Below are positions 41,254-49,246 of a stretch of DNA of 64,000 nt, piece by piece. The stretch covers positions 102,938 through 166,937 of the forward strand of contig NZ_UZWE01000021.1 of NCBI RefSeq assembly GCF_900631945.1, written 5' to 3'. This DNA comes from Paracoccus haematequi. Lineage in GTDB: Bacteria > Pseudomonadota > Alphaproteobacteria > Rhodobacterales > Rhodobacteraceae. Under the pieces are notes generated by a model. That model was not told the origin of the DNA, ran no database searches, and worked only from the letters and a program-made list of their open reading frames with translations. A program made the translations under genes and the position numbers. Position 1 is the first letter of the stretch; each line of letters begins with the position of its first letter.

Positions 41254-41418
41254 ATGGGGTTTGACCCGGATCAAGTTGGCCGGATGACCCCCTGGCAGTT
41301 CATGGCCTGCCTTGACGGCTATGCGCGCGCAAATGGCTGGAAATCGAATGGCTCCAGCGGTGCAGCGGATGATTTGACCGACGCGGATTTGCGCGCAATG
41401 GGAATTGCAGGTTTCTGA
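41254..41418 (+). CDS. Tail assembly chaperone, C-terminal (T) part
   Basis: 54 residues if started at ATG 41254, or made as a fusion via the -1 shift. PDQVGRMTPWQFMACLDGYAR is the characteristic GT/TAC segment. It stops 2 bp before the tape measure start, the standard position. Confidence 0.72.
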   Translation: MGFDPDQVGRMTPWQFMACLDGYARANGWKSNGSSGAADDLTDADLRAMGIAGF

Positions 41419-41419
41419 C

Positions 41420-44266
41420 ATGGCCGAAGAACCCGATCTCGTCCTAACCGCTGGCTTTTCCGACGCCAAGCTCGTCGCCGAAGCGAACAAGGTCGTTGAA
41501 CTCTATCGAAAGAAGGGCAACGAAGCGCAAAAGGCGTTTCAGGACGCGCAGGGCAAGGTCACGGACACGCAGGCAATGCGTGCCCACATGAAGCAACTGG
41601 ACACCCTGTCGCGGGCCTATGACCCTGTGTATCGCGCGACGAAGCAATACGAAAAGACCGTGAAAGACTTGGATCGCGCTCTTTCGGTGGGTGCGATCAG
41701 CCAAAAGCAGCACACAGATCAGGTCGTTCGTGCTGCCCGGCAGTTCAATCAGGCATCAGAAGAAACCCAAGCCAGCATCATGCGCACGGGTGGCGGCTTG
41801 CAGAACCTTGGCTTTCAGGTCGGAGACTTCGCCACGCAAGTTGGGGCGGGCACATCAGCCGCGCAGGCTTTGGGCCAGCAGCTTCCCCAGCTTCTCGGCG
41901 GGTTCGGGACGCTAGGGGCTTTGATGGGCGCAGGCGCCGCCATTGCCATCCCCTTGGGGGCTGCGCTTCTCAAGGTGGCGATGGACACCGAGACGCTGGA
42001 CGATAAGCTGAAGAGCCTAGAAAAGACGACTGACGCCTATCTTGATGCGGTGGATGCGGCTTCTGCGCCTCTGGATGAACTGCGCACCAAATACGGCGAT
42101 CTGGCCGATGAAGTGGCCCGCGCCAATGAGGCGACAGTTCAGCTTACGGCTGCCACGGCCCGCCGCGATCTTCTAGGGTCTGCCAGCCGCTTGGGGGAAG
42201 CCTTCGGGGGGGTGTCGCCCGTCGAGCGGATCTTTGGGCAGTCGGACACGGAATATGATGCCGTTCTGCGGGGGCAGGCGGAAAGGCTGGCGAAGGCGCT
42301 TGGCGGCGCGACCGCAGCGCAGATTGACGAAGTAATGATGGCGCTGCGGCGCTTGCAGACCAGCAATAGCTTGGAGGCTGTGGCGAAGGACGCCGAAAAC
42401 TTCCGCACCATTCTTGTGTCGGTCGCCGGAAGTGCAGACGAGGCCGCGCGGCGCTTTCCTGAGCAACTGGCGGCTGCGGATACTTTGGTTCGGGCGGCAG
42501 TGGATCAGATCGGTGCCGCCAGCCGACGCCAGCGTGAAGCACAGCAGGAACTGCTGGACGAATACGACAACACGACGCAGCAACTCAAGAAGCTATCCAC
42601 ACAGCGCGAGACGGCCGAAAAGATGCTGGCCGACGCCGTTGAGGAAGGCGCCCAGGATCGGATTGACGCATCGCGCCGGGTGATTGAGCAGATCGACCTT
42701 GAGATTGCCAAGACGCAGCAGTTGGCCCGCGAAAGCGACATGGCTTTCCAAGGGATGCTCAGGGCATACAGCGAATATGCTGGCAGCCGCCGCGCGGGCA
42801 ATGAGTGGGCCAATTCGGCAGCGGGCTTTGAAGCGCAGTATGTGGCGGCGCGTGCGGCTGGCGCCGGTAGCCAAGAGGAAGAACTTGTCCGTGCGGTGAC
42901 TGCCCTGTCTGAGCAGATGGGGATTGCCGCCAAAGACCTTCTGGCCGTCATGTCCTTCGAGACGGGCGGTCGGCTTCGCCCGGATGTCATGGGTCCAACG
43001 ACCAAAAACGGCCAGCACTTCGGGCTGATCCAGTTCGGGGACAAGGGGGCAGGTCCGCGTTACGGGGTAACGCCCAATTCGTCCATCACGGAACAAGTCG
43101 TCGCGGCGGGACGGTATCTTCAAGACGCGGGCGTGAAGGCGGGTGATAGCCTTGCCAACATTTACGCGGCTGTCCTGTCTGGTGATGCCCGCAAGATCAA
43201 CGCTTCCGATTTGGCCGCTGGGGGCGTGGTCGGGAACGTCAGCCAAGCCACATCCGGGGAACAGTTCGCCCCGCACCTTGCGCGGGCGGAAGGCTTGCTT
43301 GCTGCCTACGGAAGTGTGGCCCGGCAAACGAAAGAGGATGCGCAGGAAGCCGAGAAGGCTCTGAAGGATCAGATCCGTGAACGGGAACGCCTTGCCAAGC
43401 AGGCAAAGGAATACGGCGATCAGCTTGCCCGCAATCTGCTGACCGATCAGGAAACTGCCAAGCTGAACGCGCAGCAGGCGGAACAGATTGCGGCTATCAA
43501 GGCCGAACAGATGGGGCCAGAAGCGGAAAGTCGGGCCATCGCTGCCGTCACGGCAGAGGTCGAAAAGCAGCGGGCCATCCTGATGCTGCTGGCTGACGCG
43601 AAGAAGCGCAATGTGGACCTGGACGCCATGCTGTCGGACGGGTCCATGACCTATCGGCAGGCTATCGAGGCGCTAGGGGAAGCCAAGCGGGCGGAAATCA
43701 TCGCCACGAATGAACGGGCTATTGCAGAGGGCCGAGTTGCTGAGGCGCAGCAGCTTATGGCTGATGCACAGGAACGGACTAAGCAGGGGCTGCTGGATAG
43801 CATCGTTGCTGGGCAGAGTTTCACCGAAGTTCTGGCCGGGGTGGCGCAGATGTTCGATAAGGTCGCCTTGGAAGCCGCGCTGTTTAACACCGGGCCGTGG
43901 GCTTCTGGCGGGCAGGGCGGCGGCATCCTGGGCGGGTTGTTTAACGGCGTGTTCAAGTTTCTTGGCGGCGGCTTCGCATCCGGGGGATATACCGGATCAG
44001 GGGGGCGCTATGACCCTGCGGGCATCGTCCACAAGGGCGAATACGTCATGTCAGCCCCTGCGGTTCAGCGCATCGGCGTTCCGACGCTAGAAGCGATCCA
44101 CAGGGGCGGCACGATAGGCGGCGGCAGCCGGTCTGTCGCCCTGACCATCGACCTTCGCGGCACCACGGGCGACAAGGAACTTGACGCCAAGATCGCCCGT
44201 GCTGGTCAGCGCATTCTGCAACAGGTGCCGTCCGTCATGGACGATCACCAAACCCGGCGGCGTTAA
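41420..44266 (+). CDS. Tape measure protein with embedded lysozyme-like domain
   Basis: 948 residues. Long coiled-coil segments, one hydrophobic stretch (FGTLGALMGAGAAIAIPLGA, about 170-190) and a C-terminal GGYTGSGGRYDPAGIVHKGE tape-measure motif. Residues about 488-630 form a peptidoglycan-hydrolase insert (MGIAAKDLLAVMSFETGG with probable catalytic Glu near 513; FGLIQFGDKGAG). Length predicts a tail of roughly 140 nm by the usual 0.15 nm per residue rule. Confidence 0.9.
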   Translation: MAEEPDLVLTAGFSDAKLVAEANKVVELYRKKGNEAQKAFQDAQGKVTDTQAMRAHMKQLDTLSRAYDPVYRATKQYEKTVKDLDRALSVGAISQKQHTDQVVRAARQFNQASEETQASIMRTGGGLQNLGFQVGDFATQVGAGTSAAQALGQQLPQLLGGFGTLGALMGAGAAIAIPLGAALLKVAMDTETLDDKLKSLEKTTDAYLDAVDAASAPLDELRTKYGDLADEVARANEATVQLTAATARRDLLGSASRLGEAFGGVSPVERIFGQSDTEYDAVLRGQAERLAKALGGATAAQIDEVMMALRRLQTSNSLEAVAKDAENFRTILVSVAGSADEAARRFPEQLAAADTLVRAAVDQIGAASRRQREAQQELLDEYDNTTQQLKKLSTQRETAEKMLADAVEEGAQDRIDASRRVIEQIDLEIAKTQQLARESDMAFQGMLRAYSEYAGSRRAGNEWANSAAGFEAQYVAARAAGAGSQEEELVRAVTALSEQMGIAAKDLLAVMSFETGGRLRPDVMGPTTKNGQHFGLIQFGDKGAGPRYGVTPNSSITEQVVAAGRYLQDAGVKAGDSLANIYAAVLSGDARKINASDLAAGGVVGNVSQATSGEQFAPHLARAEGLLAAYGSVARQTKEDAQEAEKALKDQIRERERLAKQAKEYGDQLARNLLTDQETAKLNAQQAEQIAAIKAEQMGPEAESRAIAAVTAEVEKQRAILMLLADAKKRNVDLDAMLSDGSMTYRQAIEALGEAKRAEIIATNERAIAEGRVAEAQQLMADAQERTKQGLLDSIVAGQSFTEVLAGVAQMFDKVALEAALFNTGPWASGGQGGGILGGLFNGVFKFLGGGFASGGYTGSGGRYDPAGIVHKGEYVMSAPAVQRIGVPTLEAIHRGGTIGGGSRSVALTIDLRGTTGDKELDAKIARAGQRILQQVPSVMDDHQTRRR

Positions 44267-44586
44267 CAGGTATAGGTGACTTCCATCTGCCCCTTGATCA
44301 GAGGCTGGACGCCGGTAGCGGTGCAGCCACGGGGGGCAAGCCACGCCTGAGCGGCAGACTGGAACGGCGCGGGATTGTCCCATGCGCCCCAGTTATTGAC
44401 CTGCCGAACGGAGGCCACAGTCGGGGCCACCATCACGCGGCCTTCTTGGGGGCGGTCGTAAAACTTCCAGTCCACGTCGCCATGAACAAGAGTGACGGGC
44501 CGGATGGAGCCATAGTCAGCAATGACGCCCCCTGCGCCACAGGCTGCAAGCGAAAGCACGAGAGCGGAAGCAAAGAGGCGGCGCAT
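44263..44586 (-). CDS. Lipoprotein encoded antisense within the tail operon
   Basis: 107 residues. MRRLFASALVLSLAAC is a clear lipobox signal. The mature part (about 90 residues) contains VDWKFYDRPQEGRVMV, WGAWDNPAPFQ and two C-terminal Cys (RGCTATG, TYTC) that could pair. It opposes the late operon between tape measure and distal tail genes, with the 3' end overlapping the tape measure by 4 bp, the hallmark of a moron gene expressed in the lysogen. Surface exclusion of other phages is a likely role (inference). Confidence 0.72.
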   Translation of the reverse strand: MRRLFASALVLSLAACGAGGVIADYGSIRPVTLVHGDVDWKFYDRPQEGRVMVAPTVASVRQVNNWGAWDNPAPFQSAAQAWLAPRGCTATGVQPLIKGQMEVTYTC

Positions 44587-44668
44587 TAGCGGTCCTTTGG
44601 TTTGAGACAACACGGATATGTGAGCGGTCGGATCCGCTGTCCATATCCCGCGCGAAAAATGGTGATGA

Positions 44669-45337
44669 ATGCAAGCCACCTTTCCCTATCTGGCGCTCTG
44701 GCAGGACGTGACCTTTCACCTATCCGGTCAGTCTCTGGATCCGGCGGAAAGCATCAGCGGGGCGGAGACCATCGTTCCGACCTTGCGCGGGCGGTGGATG
44801 GCAGCCGCCAGCTTCGTCCTGCGGGGTGAGGCTGCCACGCTGCAATGGCAGGCGTTCCTGGCGCAGATGCAGGGCCGGATCGGAACAACGCTTGTTCCGG
44901 CGCGGTCGCGGTATCGCCCCAAGGACCGCGACGGCAAGCCGCTGCCGTTCTGCGACATTGCCAGCATCAAGGGCGCGCAGACCTGGGAGCATTTTGGCTT
45001 TGAGAATACGGACATTCCCCGGATCACGCTGGCATCATCTGCCGCGCTGCGGGCGACTGAGTTGAGCCTGACGTTGAACGACAGCACCGGACTACGGCCC
45101 GGCCAGTTTTTCAGCTTGGGCGACCGTCTGCACCGGGTGCAGCACCATTGGCAGCCCGGCAGCGGCCATCGGGTGATGATCGAGCCGCCGCTTCGTGCTG
45201 CGGCGTCTGCGGGTGCCGTGCTGGAGATTGCCAAGCCGGTCTGCCGGATGCGGATGACCAGCGAAACCGAAGGGCTGTTTGATCAGTCGCTGAACCGCCT
45301 GCCGAGCGTGACGGTCAACTTCATGGAGGCTCTATGA
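44669..45337 (+). CDS. Distal tail protein (beta-rich)
   Basis: 222 residues. Opening FPYLALWQDVTFHLSGQSLD, RGRWMAAASFVLRGEAATLQ and a second domain with FSLGDRLHRVQHHW. Position after the tape measure and before the DUF2163-like gene suggests a Dit-like or hub protein. Upstream 80 bp separate it from the antisense lipoprotein. Confidence 0.65.
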   Translation: MQATFPYLALWQDVTFHLSGQSLDPAESISGAETIVPTLRGRWMAAASFVLRGEAATLQWQAFLAQMQGRIGTTLVPARSRYRPKDRDGKPLPFCDIASIKGAQTWEHFGFENTDIPRITLASSAALRATELSLTLNDSTGLRPGQFFSLGDRLHRVQHHWQPGSGHRVMIEPPLRAAASAGAVLEIAKPVCRMRMTSETEGLFDQSLNRLPSVTVNFMEAL

Positions 45338-45939
45338 CCGCCCGAGACGACCTGATTGCAATCCCTGACGACCTGCTGCGGTCAGGGCGGATCACGCAGG
45401 CGGTCCTGGTGCATATGGATTTCAAGGACACCCCGCGCCGCTGGTGGACCGGCTTTGGTGATCTGGAGGTTGCAGGCCATACATGGCAGGGCTTGGGCGA
45501 CATGATCAGCATCAGCCCCATATCCTCGGCCTATCAGGTCAGCGCAGAACAGGTGACGTTCGAACTGGCAGCAACGCCCGAGATGCTGGCCCTTGCGCTG
45601 GCAGCCAAGACGCGGGTGCGGGACCGGGCCGTGACCATCTACCTGCAACTGATGGCGACTGACGGCGTGACTGTGGCGGGCAATGACATCGTGTCGGGCC
45701 AGCCGGTCGGGTCGCCCATGGCGCTTTATTCGGGCACGATGCAAAGGCTCCCGTGGGGTGCCGATGGTCCCAACAAGAGAACCGTTCGGTTGGAATGCGA
45801 AGGGTTATTTTTCCGCAGAAACCAACCACCACGCGGCAGGTGGACTGATGCAGACCAGAAGTCTCGTTACCCCGGCGATAGAGGGTTCGAGAGATTGCCG
45901 TTGTATGCTGGCGGATATGAGACAGCCTGGCGCGGATGA
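45334..45939 (+). CDS. Tail protein, DUF2163/GTA hub-like
   Basis: 201 residues. VLVHMDFKDTPRRWWTGFGDL, YQVSAEQVTFELAATPEML and a C-terminal FFRRNQPPRGRWTDADQ segment are found in baseplate/hub proteins of GTA-type tails. ATGA overlap upstream. A homing endonuclease gene follows immediately. Confidence 0.68.
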   Translation: MTARDDLIAIPDDLLRSGRITQAVLVHMDFKDTPRRWWTGFGDLEVAGHTWQGLGDMISISPISSAYQVSAEQVTFELAATPEMLALALAAKTRVRDRAVTIYLQLMATDGVTVAGNDIVSGQPVGSPMALYSGTMQRLPWGADGPNKRTVRLECEGLFFRRNQPPRGRWTDADQKSRYPGDRGFERLPLYAGGYETAWRG

Positions 45940-45945
45940 AGGTGA

Positions 45946-46013
45946 TTCACACCGTTGAATCAATAGGCTATAATCAAACGGCCCGGCAGGTGCGCTAACA
46001 CCACGTCCGGGCC
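45946..46013 (+). promoter_or_regulatory. Strong promoter and hairpin leader of homing endonuclease
   Basis: -35 TTCACA (45946-45951), exactly 17 bp, -10 TATAAT (45969-45974): the best sigma-70 promoter in the window. The leader folds with GGCCCGG (45980-45986) against CCGGGCC (46007-46013) and an inner GGTG/CACC stem. The RBS near 46033 (ggataagg) lies outside the stem. Confidence 0.72.
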
Positions 46014-46044
46014 TGACCCTAACGGATCGGATAAGGATCGCGTC

Positions 46045-46590
46045 ATGGCTAACAAGCCTTTACCCTCTCCCGAGGTTTTTCGTCAATTGATGTCATATGA
46101 CCCTGCAACGGGAAAGCTGTTCTGGAAAGAGCGGCCAGCGGCATGGTTCAAATATCCGGCGCAGGCTGAAAAGTGGAATAGGCACTACGCCAACAAGGAA
46201 GCGTTCACCCCCATCAATAGCCGGGGATATCACACGGGAACCGTTAAGGGGAAAATGCTACTGGCACATCGCATCGCGTGGGCAATCACGCATGGCCGAT
46301 GGCCGGATCACTTTTTAGACCACATCAACGGCATCCGTTCGGACAATAGACTTTGCAATCTTCGGGAGGCGACGCACGCTGAGAATAGCCGGAACAGTGA
46401 TGTTCCGATGGGCGAGAGCGGCGTTCGTGGTGTCCGGCAAGACAAGCGGTGGCGTAAGCGTTGGCAAGCCCGGATCACCGTGGACGGCGTGGCTAAGTCG
46501 CTCGGATACTACGACACAATGGAAGAGGCGATTGCTGCCCGACAGGCTGCCGTGACCAAGTATCACGGCGAGTTTGCCAGAACACAGTGA
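46045..46590 (+). CDS. HNH homing endonuclease with AP2 DNA-binding domain
   Basis: 181 residues. LLAHRIAWAITHGRWP, then DHINGIRSDNRLCNLREAT is the HNH_3 nuclease core; GVRGVRQDKRWRKRWQARI and SLGYYDTMEEAIAARQAA form an AP2 domain. Free-standing, wedged between tail genes, with its own promoter: a selfish intergenic invader. Confidence 0.9.
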   Translation: MANKPLPSPEVFRQLMSYDPATGKLFWKERPAAWFKYPAQAEKWNRHYANKEAFTPINSRGYHTGTVKGKMLLAHRIAWAITHGRWPDHFLDHINGIRSDNRLCNLREATHAENSRNSDVPMGESGVRGVRQDKRWRKRWQARITVDGVAKSLGYYDTMEEAIAARQAAVTKYHGEFARTQ

Positions 46591-46604
46591 AGGTGGACCT
46601 GACG

Positions 46605-46763
46605 ATGAACGAAGAACAAATCCGGGCAATTGTCCGCGACGAGCTTTCCAAGCAGGAAGTAAAGATCACTCTGAGAGACAGCGAGTCCGTGTCGCCCGAA
46701 ATGATGGCGCATATGAGACGCGCCGCAATGGAAGTAGTGAAGCAGAACGAACGCCGTCGGTGA
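46605..46763 (+). CDS. Small helical protein (52 aa)
   Basis: ATG 46605 (MNEEQIRAIVRDELSKQ); a GTG at 46587 overlapping the endonuclease stop is the alternative. Mostly one charged helix; the stop overlaps the GTG of the next gene. No family recognised. Confidence 0.5.
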   Translation: MNEEQIRAIVRDELSKQEVKITLRDSESVSPEMMAHMRRAAMEVVKQNERRR

Positions 46764-47149
46764 GGCTAGCAACCGCTGCTGACGTTCTGCGGATCGTCGG
46801 CTGGATCGAAGAACTGCGGGACGCCGTGAACGGCCCCATCCCGGTTGACCGGGCGCATACCGCAAACACGGTCGCGCGGCTGATCGCCAGCCCTGACGGC
46901 TTCGTGGCGGTTACGGGTGGCGGCTTCATCGCGGGATGCCTGACGCCAACGCTGATCAACCCTGGCCTGATCGCACAGGAAATAGGCTGGTTCAGTAAGG
47001 ACAAGACTGGCTTGCAACTGCTGCGGGCCTTCGAGGAATGGGCGACCGAACGCGGCGCCATGCTGATCCAGCTATCGACGGGCGCCGACGGGCTTGACCT
47101 GTCGAGGCTGGGCTATCGGCTGACTGAGCGGGCGTGGGTGAAGCAGTAA
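46760..47149 (+). CDS. GNAT-like acetyltransferase in the tail operon
   Basis: 129 residues from GTG 46760. VRLATAADVLRIVGWIEEL, GFVAVTGGGFIAGCL, and LLRAFEEWATERGAMLIQLS outline a GNAT fold with a degenerate acetyl-CoA loop. Such proteins occur just before tail tip genes in several phages; they may modify a tail protein or a host factor. Confidence 0.68.
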   Translation: MRLATAADVLRIVGWIEELRDAVNGPIPVDRAHTANTVARLIASPDGFVAVTGGGFIAGCLTPTLINPGLIAQEIGWFSKDKTGLQLLRAFEEWATERGAMLIQLSTGADGLDLSRLGYRLTERAWVKQ

Positions 47150-49185
47150 TGGCGATCTTCAGTATCATCAGCGCCTATGCCACGGCGGTCCTTGGGCCGG
47201 GGGCACTGTCCCTGTTCGGCCTGTCCCCTGCGGTCACGGCGGCTGTCGTCAGTGTCGGTCGGTCTGTCCTGTGGTCGATGGCAGGGGCTGCGCTGACAAA
47301 GCCCAACCTGCCTCGCCAGCAGGTGATGGCGACGATCACGCAGACGGACACGCCCCGCGTGCGGGCATACGGGCGCAACCTCCTGGCAGGGCAAAGGGCA
47401 TTCTTCGAGGCGGCAGACGGGCAGCTTTATCAGATCATCGTCATGCACCACGGGCGGGTTGATGGTCTGATCCGGTTTTGGTGGGACGGTGAACCTGTCG
47501 TGACCCTTGCGAACGGCGATGTTGATCCGAAGTACAAGCGGAACTATTTCCGGGACGGCAACGGGAACGGCGGCGATTACAGCGGCATCCCGACGCCGAA
47601 CCTGCAAACGCTGTTCCAGACGCTTTGGACGGCAGACCATCGGCTTGAAGGGCAGGCCACATTCCTGACGGTCTTTGGTGATCCTCCTGACGAGGACTTC
47701 GGCAAGAAGTTTCCCAAGGGGGCTTACACGCAAGTTCAGGCTGAAATCCGGGCCAGCCGGGTGGCGAACATGGCGGGGGCGATGATCTACAGCGAAAATT
47801 CGGCGCTGTGCATCCGTGACCTGATGACGCATGTGGACGGCTGGAACATCGCTCTTGACCGGCTAGACACATCGTCCTGGCAGGCTTTCGTCAATCGTTG
47901 CGGCCAAGCCGTTCCGCTGGCGGGCGGCGGCACGGAGATGCGCTATCGGCTGTGCGGCTTCTATACACTGGACGACCAACTCAAGGACGTAACGGCGCGG
48001 ATGCTGGCGACCTGCGACGGGCAGATTTACGAGACGGCGGAAGGCAAGATCGGCATTCTCGGCGGGGCATGGTCCGAGCCTGACGTGACGATCACGGCAG
48101 ACGACATCCTTTCTATCGAGATGCAGGACGGTTTTGACCCGTTCACCGATTACAACGTGCTCAAGAGCCAGTTCGTCAGCCCGGATCACGGCTATCAGCC
48201 GACATCGGTTGCCGAGTGGCGGGACGAGGATGCTCTTGTGACCCAACCGGAGCGGGCCGAGCAGTTCGACGTGGACATGTGCCCGAGCCACACGCAGTTG
48301 CAGCGGCTGCGCAAGATCAAAGTCGCCAAGGACCGTCGCGACATGGTGGGCACGATCCGCACCAATCTGGTTGGCCTGAAGGCCCGCTTTCCAAAGGGCG
48401 ACGGCATCCACACCATCCGCGTGCAGGCAGAAGAATTTGGCATCGACGGCGTGTTTGAAGTCACCAGCCACCTGTTCAGCATCCCGGACGGATATTGCGA
48501 GATCGGCATTGCAAGCATCCAGAACCCTTACGGCTGGTCGGTGACGGAAGAACTGCCGCTGCCGCCGACGATTGATGAGCTAGGCAAGCCCCCCCGACAG
48601 GTTCCGCCGCCTACCGGGGCCAGCCTGACGCAGATCCCGGTCCTGCTGTCTGGCGACACCTATGGCGGCAAGCTGCGCCTGACTGTGGCTCCCGTGACGC
48701 GGGGCGACCTGACATTGCAGGCCCAGGTGGGGCCGGGGAACGTCTCGGCCAATGCCTCGGTCGCATGGGCGACCATGGCCGGGGATCGGTTCAGCGCCGA
48801 AACGGGCATTCTGCCCAACGAGGAAGTCTATACCGTCCGCTACCGCTGGCGCGGGCAGGGCGATTGGATAAAGGCTGGATCCGTGACCATCGTAGCAAAC
48901 CCTAATGTGCCCGCAGCCCCGACCGGCTTTGCCCGCGTCGGATCGTCGGGGGCACAACTGACTTGGACGAACCCGGCGACGAACTTCTTCAAATCGCGGC
49001 TGTTCAGGAACAGCACCAACAGCTTCGCCGGGGCCTCCTTCGTTGCTGACATCTCGGGCCTTGCCGGGCAGTCGTCCAGCTATACCGATAGCCCAGGCAC
49101 CGGCCCCTGGCATTATTGGGTGGTCGCGATGAACGGGTCTGCTGTCGTGTCGCCACCTGCTGGCCCTGTCTCCATTACTCTCTGA
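47149..49185 (+). CDS. Tail tip / host-specificity protein J-like
   Basis: 678 residues from ATG 47149. N-terminal membrane-like helix (FSIISAYATAVLGPGALSL), a central phage-tail hub region (AYTQVQAEIRASRVANMAGA, DDILSIEMQDGFDPF), and a C-terminal Fn3-like domain (PAAPTGFARVGSSGAQLTW). The layout matches lambda gpJ-type central fibre proteins that set host range. Confidence 0.8.
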   Translation: MAIFSIISAYATAVLGPGALSLFGLSPAVTAAVVSVGRSVLWSMAGAALTKPNLPRQQVMATITQTDTPRVRAYGRNLLAGQRAFFEAADGQLYQIIVMHHGRVDGLIRFWWDGEPVVTLANGDVDPKYKRNYFRDGNGNGGDYSGIPTPNLQTLFQTLWTADHRLEGQATFLTVFGDPPDEDFGKKFPKGAYTQVQAEIRASRVANMAGAMIYSENSALCIRDLMTHVDGWNIALDRLDTSSWQAFVNRCGQAVPLAGGGTEMRYRLCGFYTLDDQLKDVTARMLATCDGQIYETAEGKIGILGGAWSEPDVTITADDILSIEMQDGFDPFTDYNVLKSQFVSPDHGYQPTSVAEWRDEDALVTQPERAEQFDVDMCPSHTQLQRLRKIKVAKDRRDMVGTIRTNLVGLKARFPKGDGIHTIRVQAEEFGIDGVFEVTSHLFSIPDGYCEIGIASIQNPYGWSVTEELPLPPTIDELGKPPRQVPPPTGASLTQIPVLLSGDTYGGKLRLTVAPVTRGDLTLQAQVGPGNVSANASVAWATMAGDRFSAETGILPNEEVYTVRYRWRGQGDWIKAGSVTIVANPNVPAAPTGFARVGSSGAQLTWTNPATNFFKSRLFRNSTNSFAGASFVADISGLAGQSSSYTDSPGTGPWHYWVVAMNGSAVVSPPAGPVSITL

Positions 49186-49208
49186 CACCCTGAACATTCC
49201 TGAACTCC

Positions 49209-49230
49209 GCCCGCTTTTAGCGGGCTTTTT
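49209..49230 (+). terminator. Rho-independent terminator after tail tip gene
   Basis: GCCCGC-TTTTA-GCGGGC followed by TTTTT, 24 bp after the tail tip stop and 17 bp before the tailspike ATG. Probably limits fibre expression relative to tail core. Confidence 0.8.
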
Positions 49231-49246
49231 GCTGCCGAGGTCAAAC

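Noticed and set aside
46574..46759. Extension of the GNAT-like frame upstream to 46574
   Set aside because: Those codons are out-of-phase readings of the 46605-46763 gene; homology-like sequence starts at GTG 46760.
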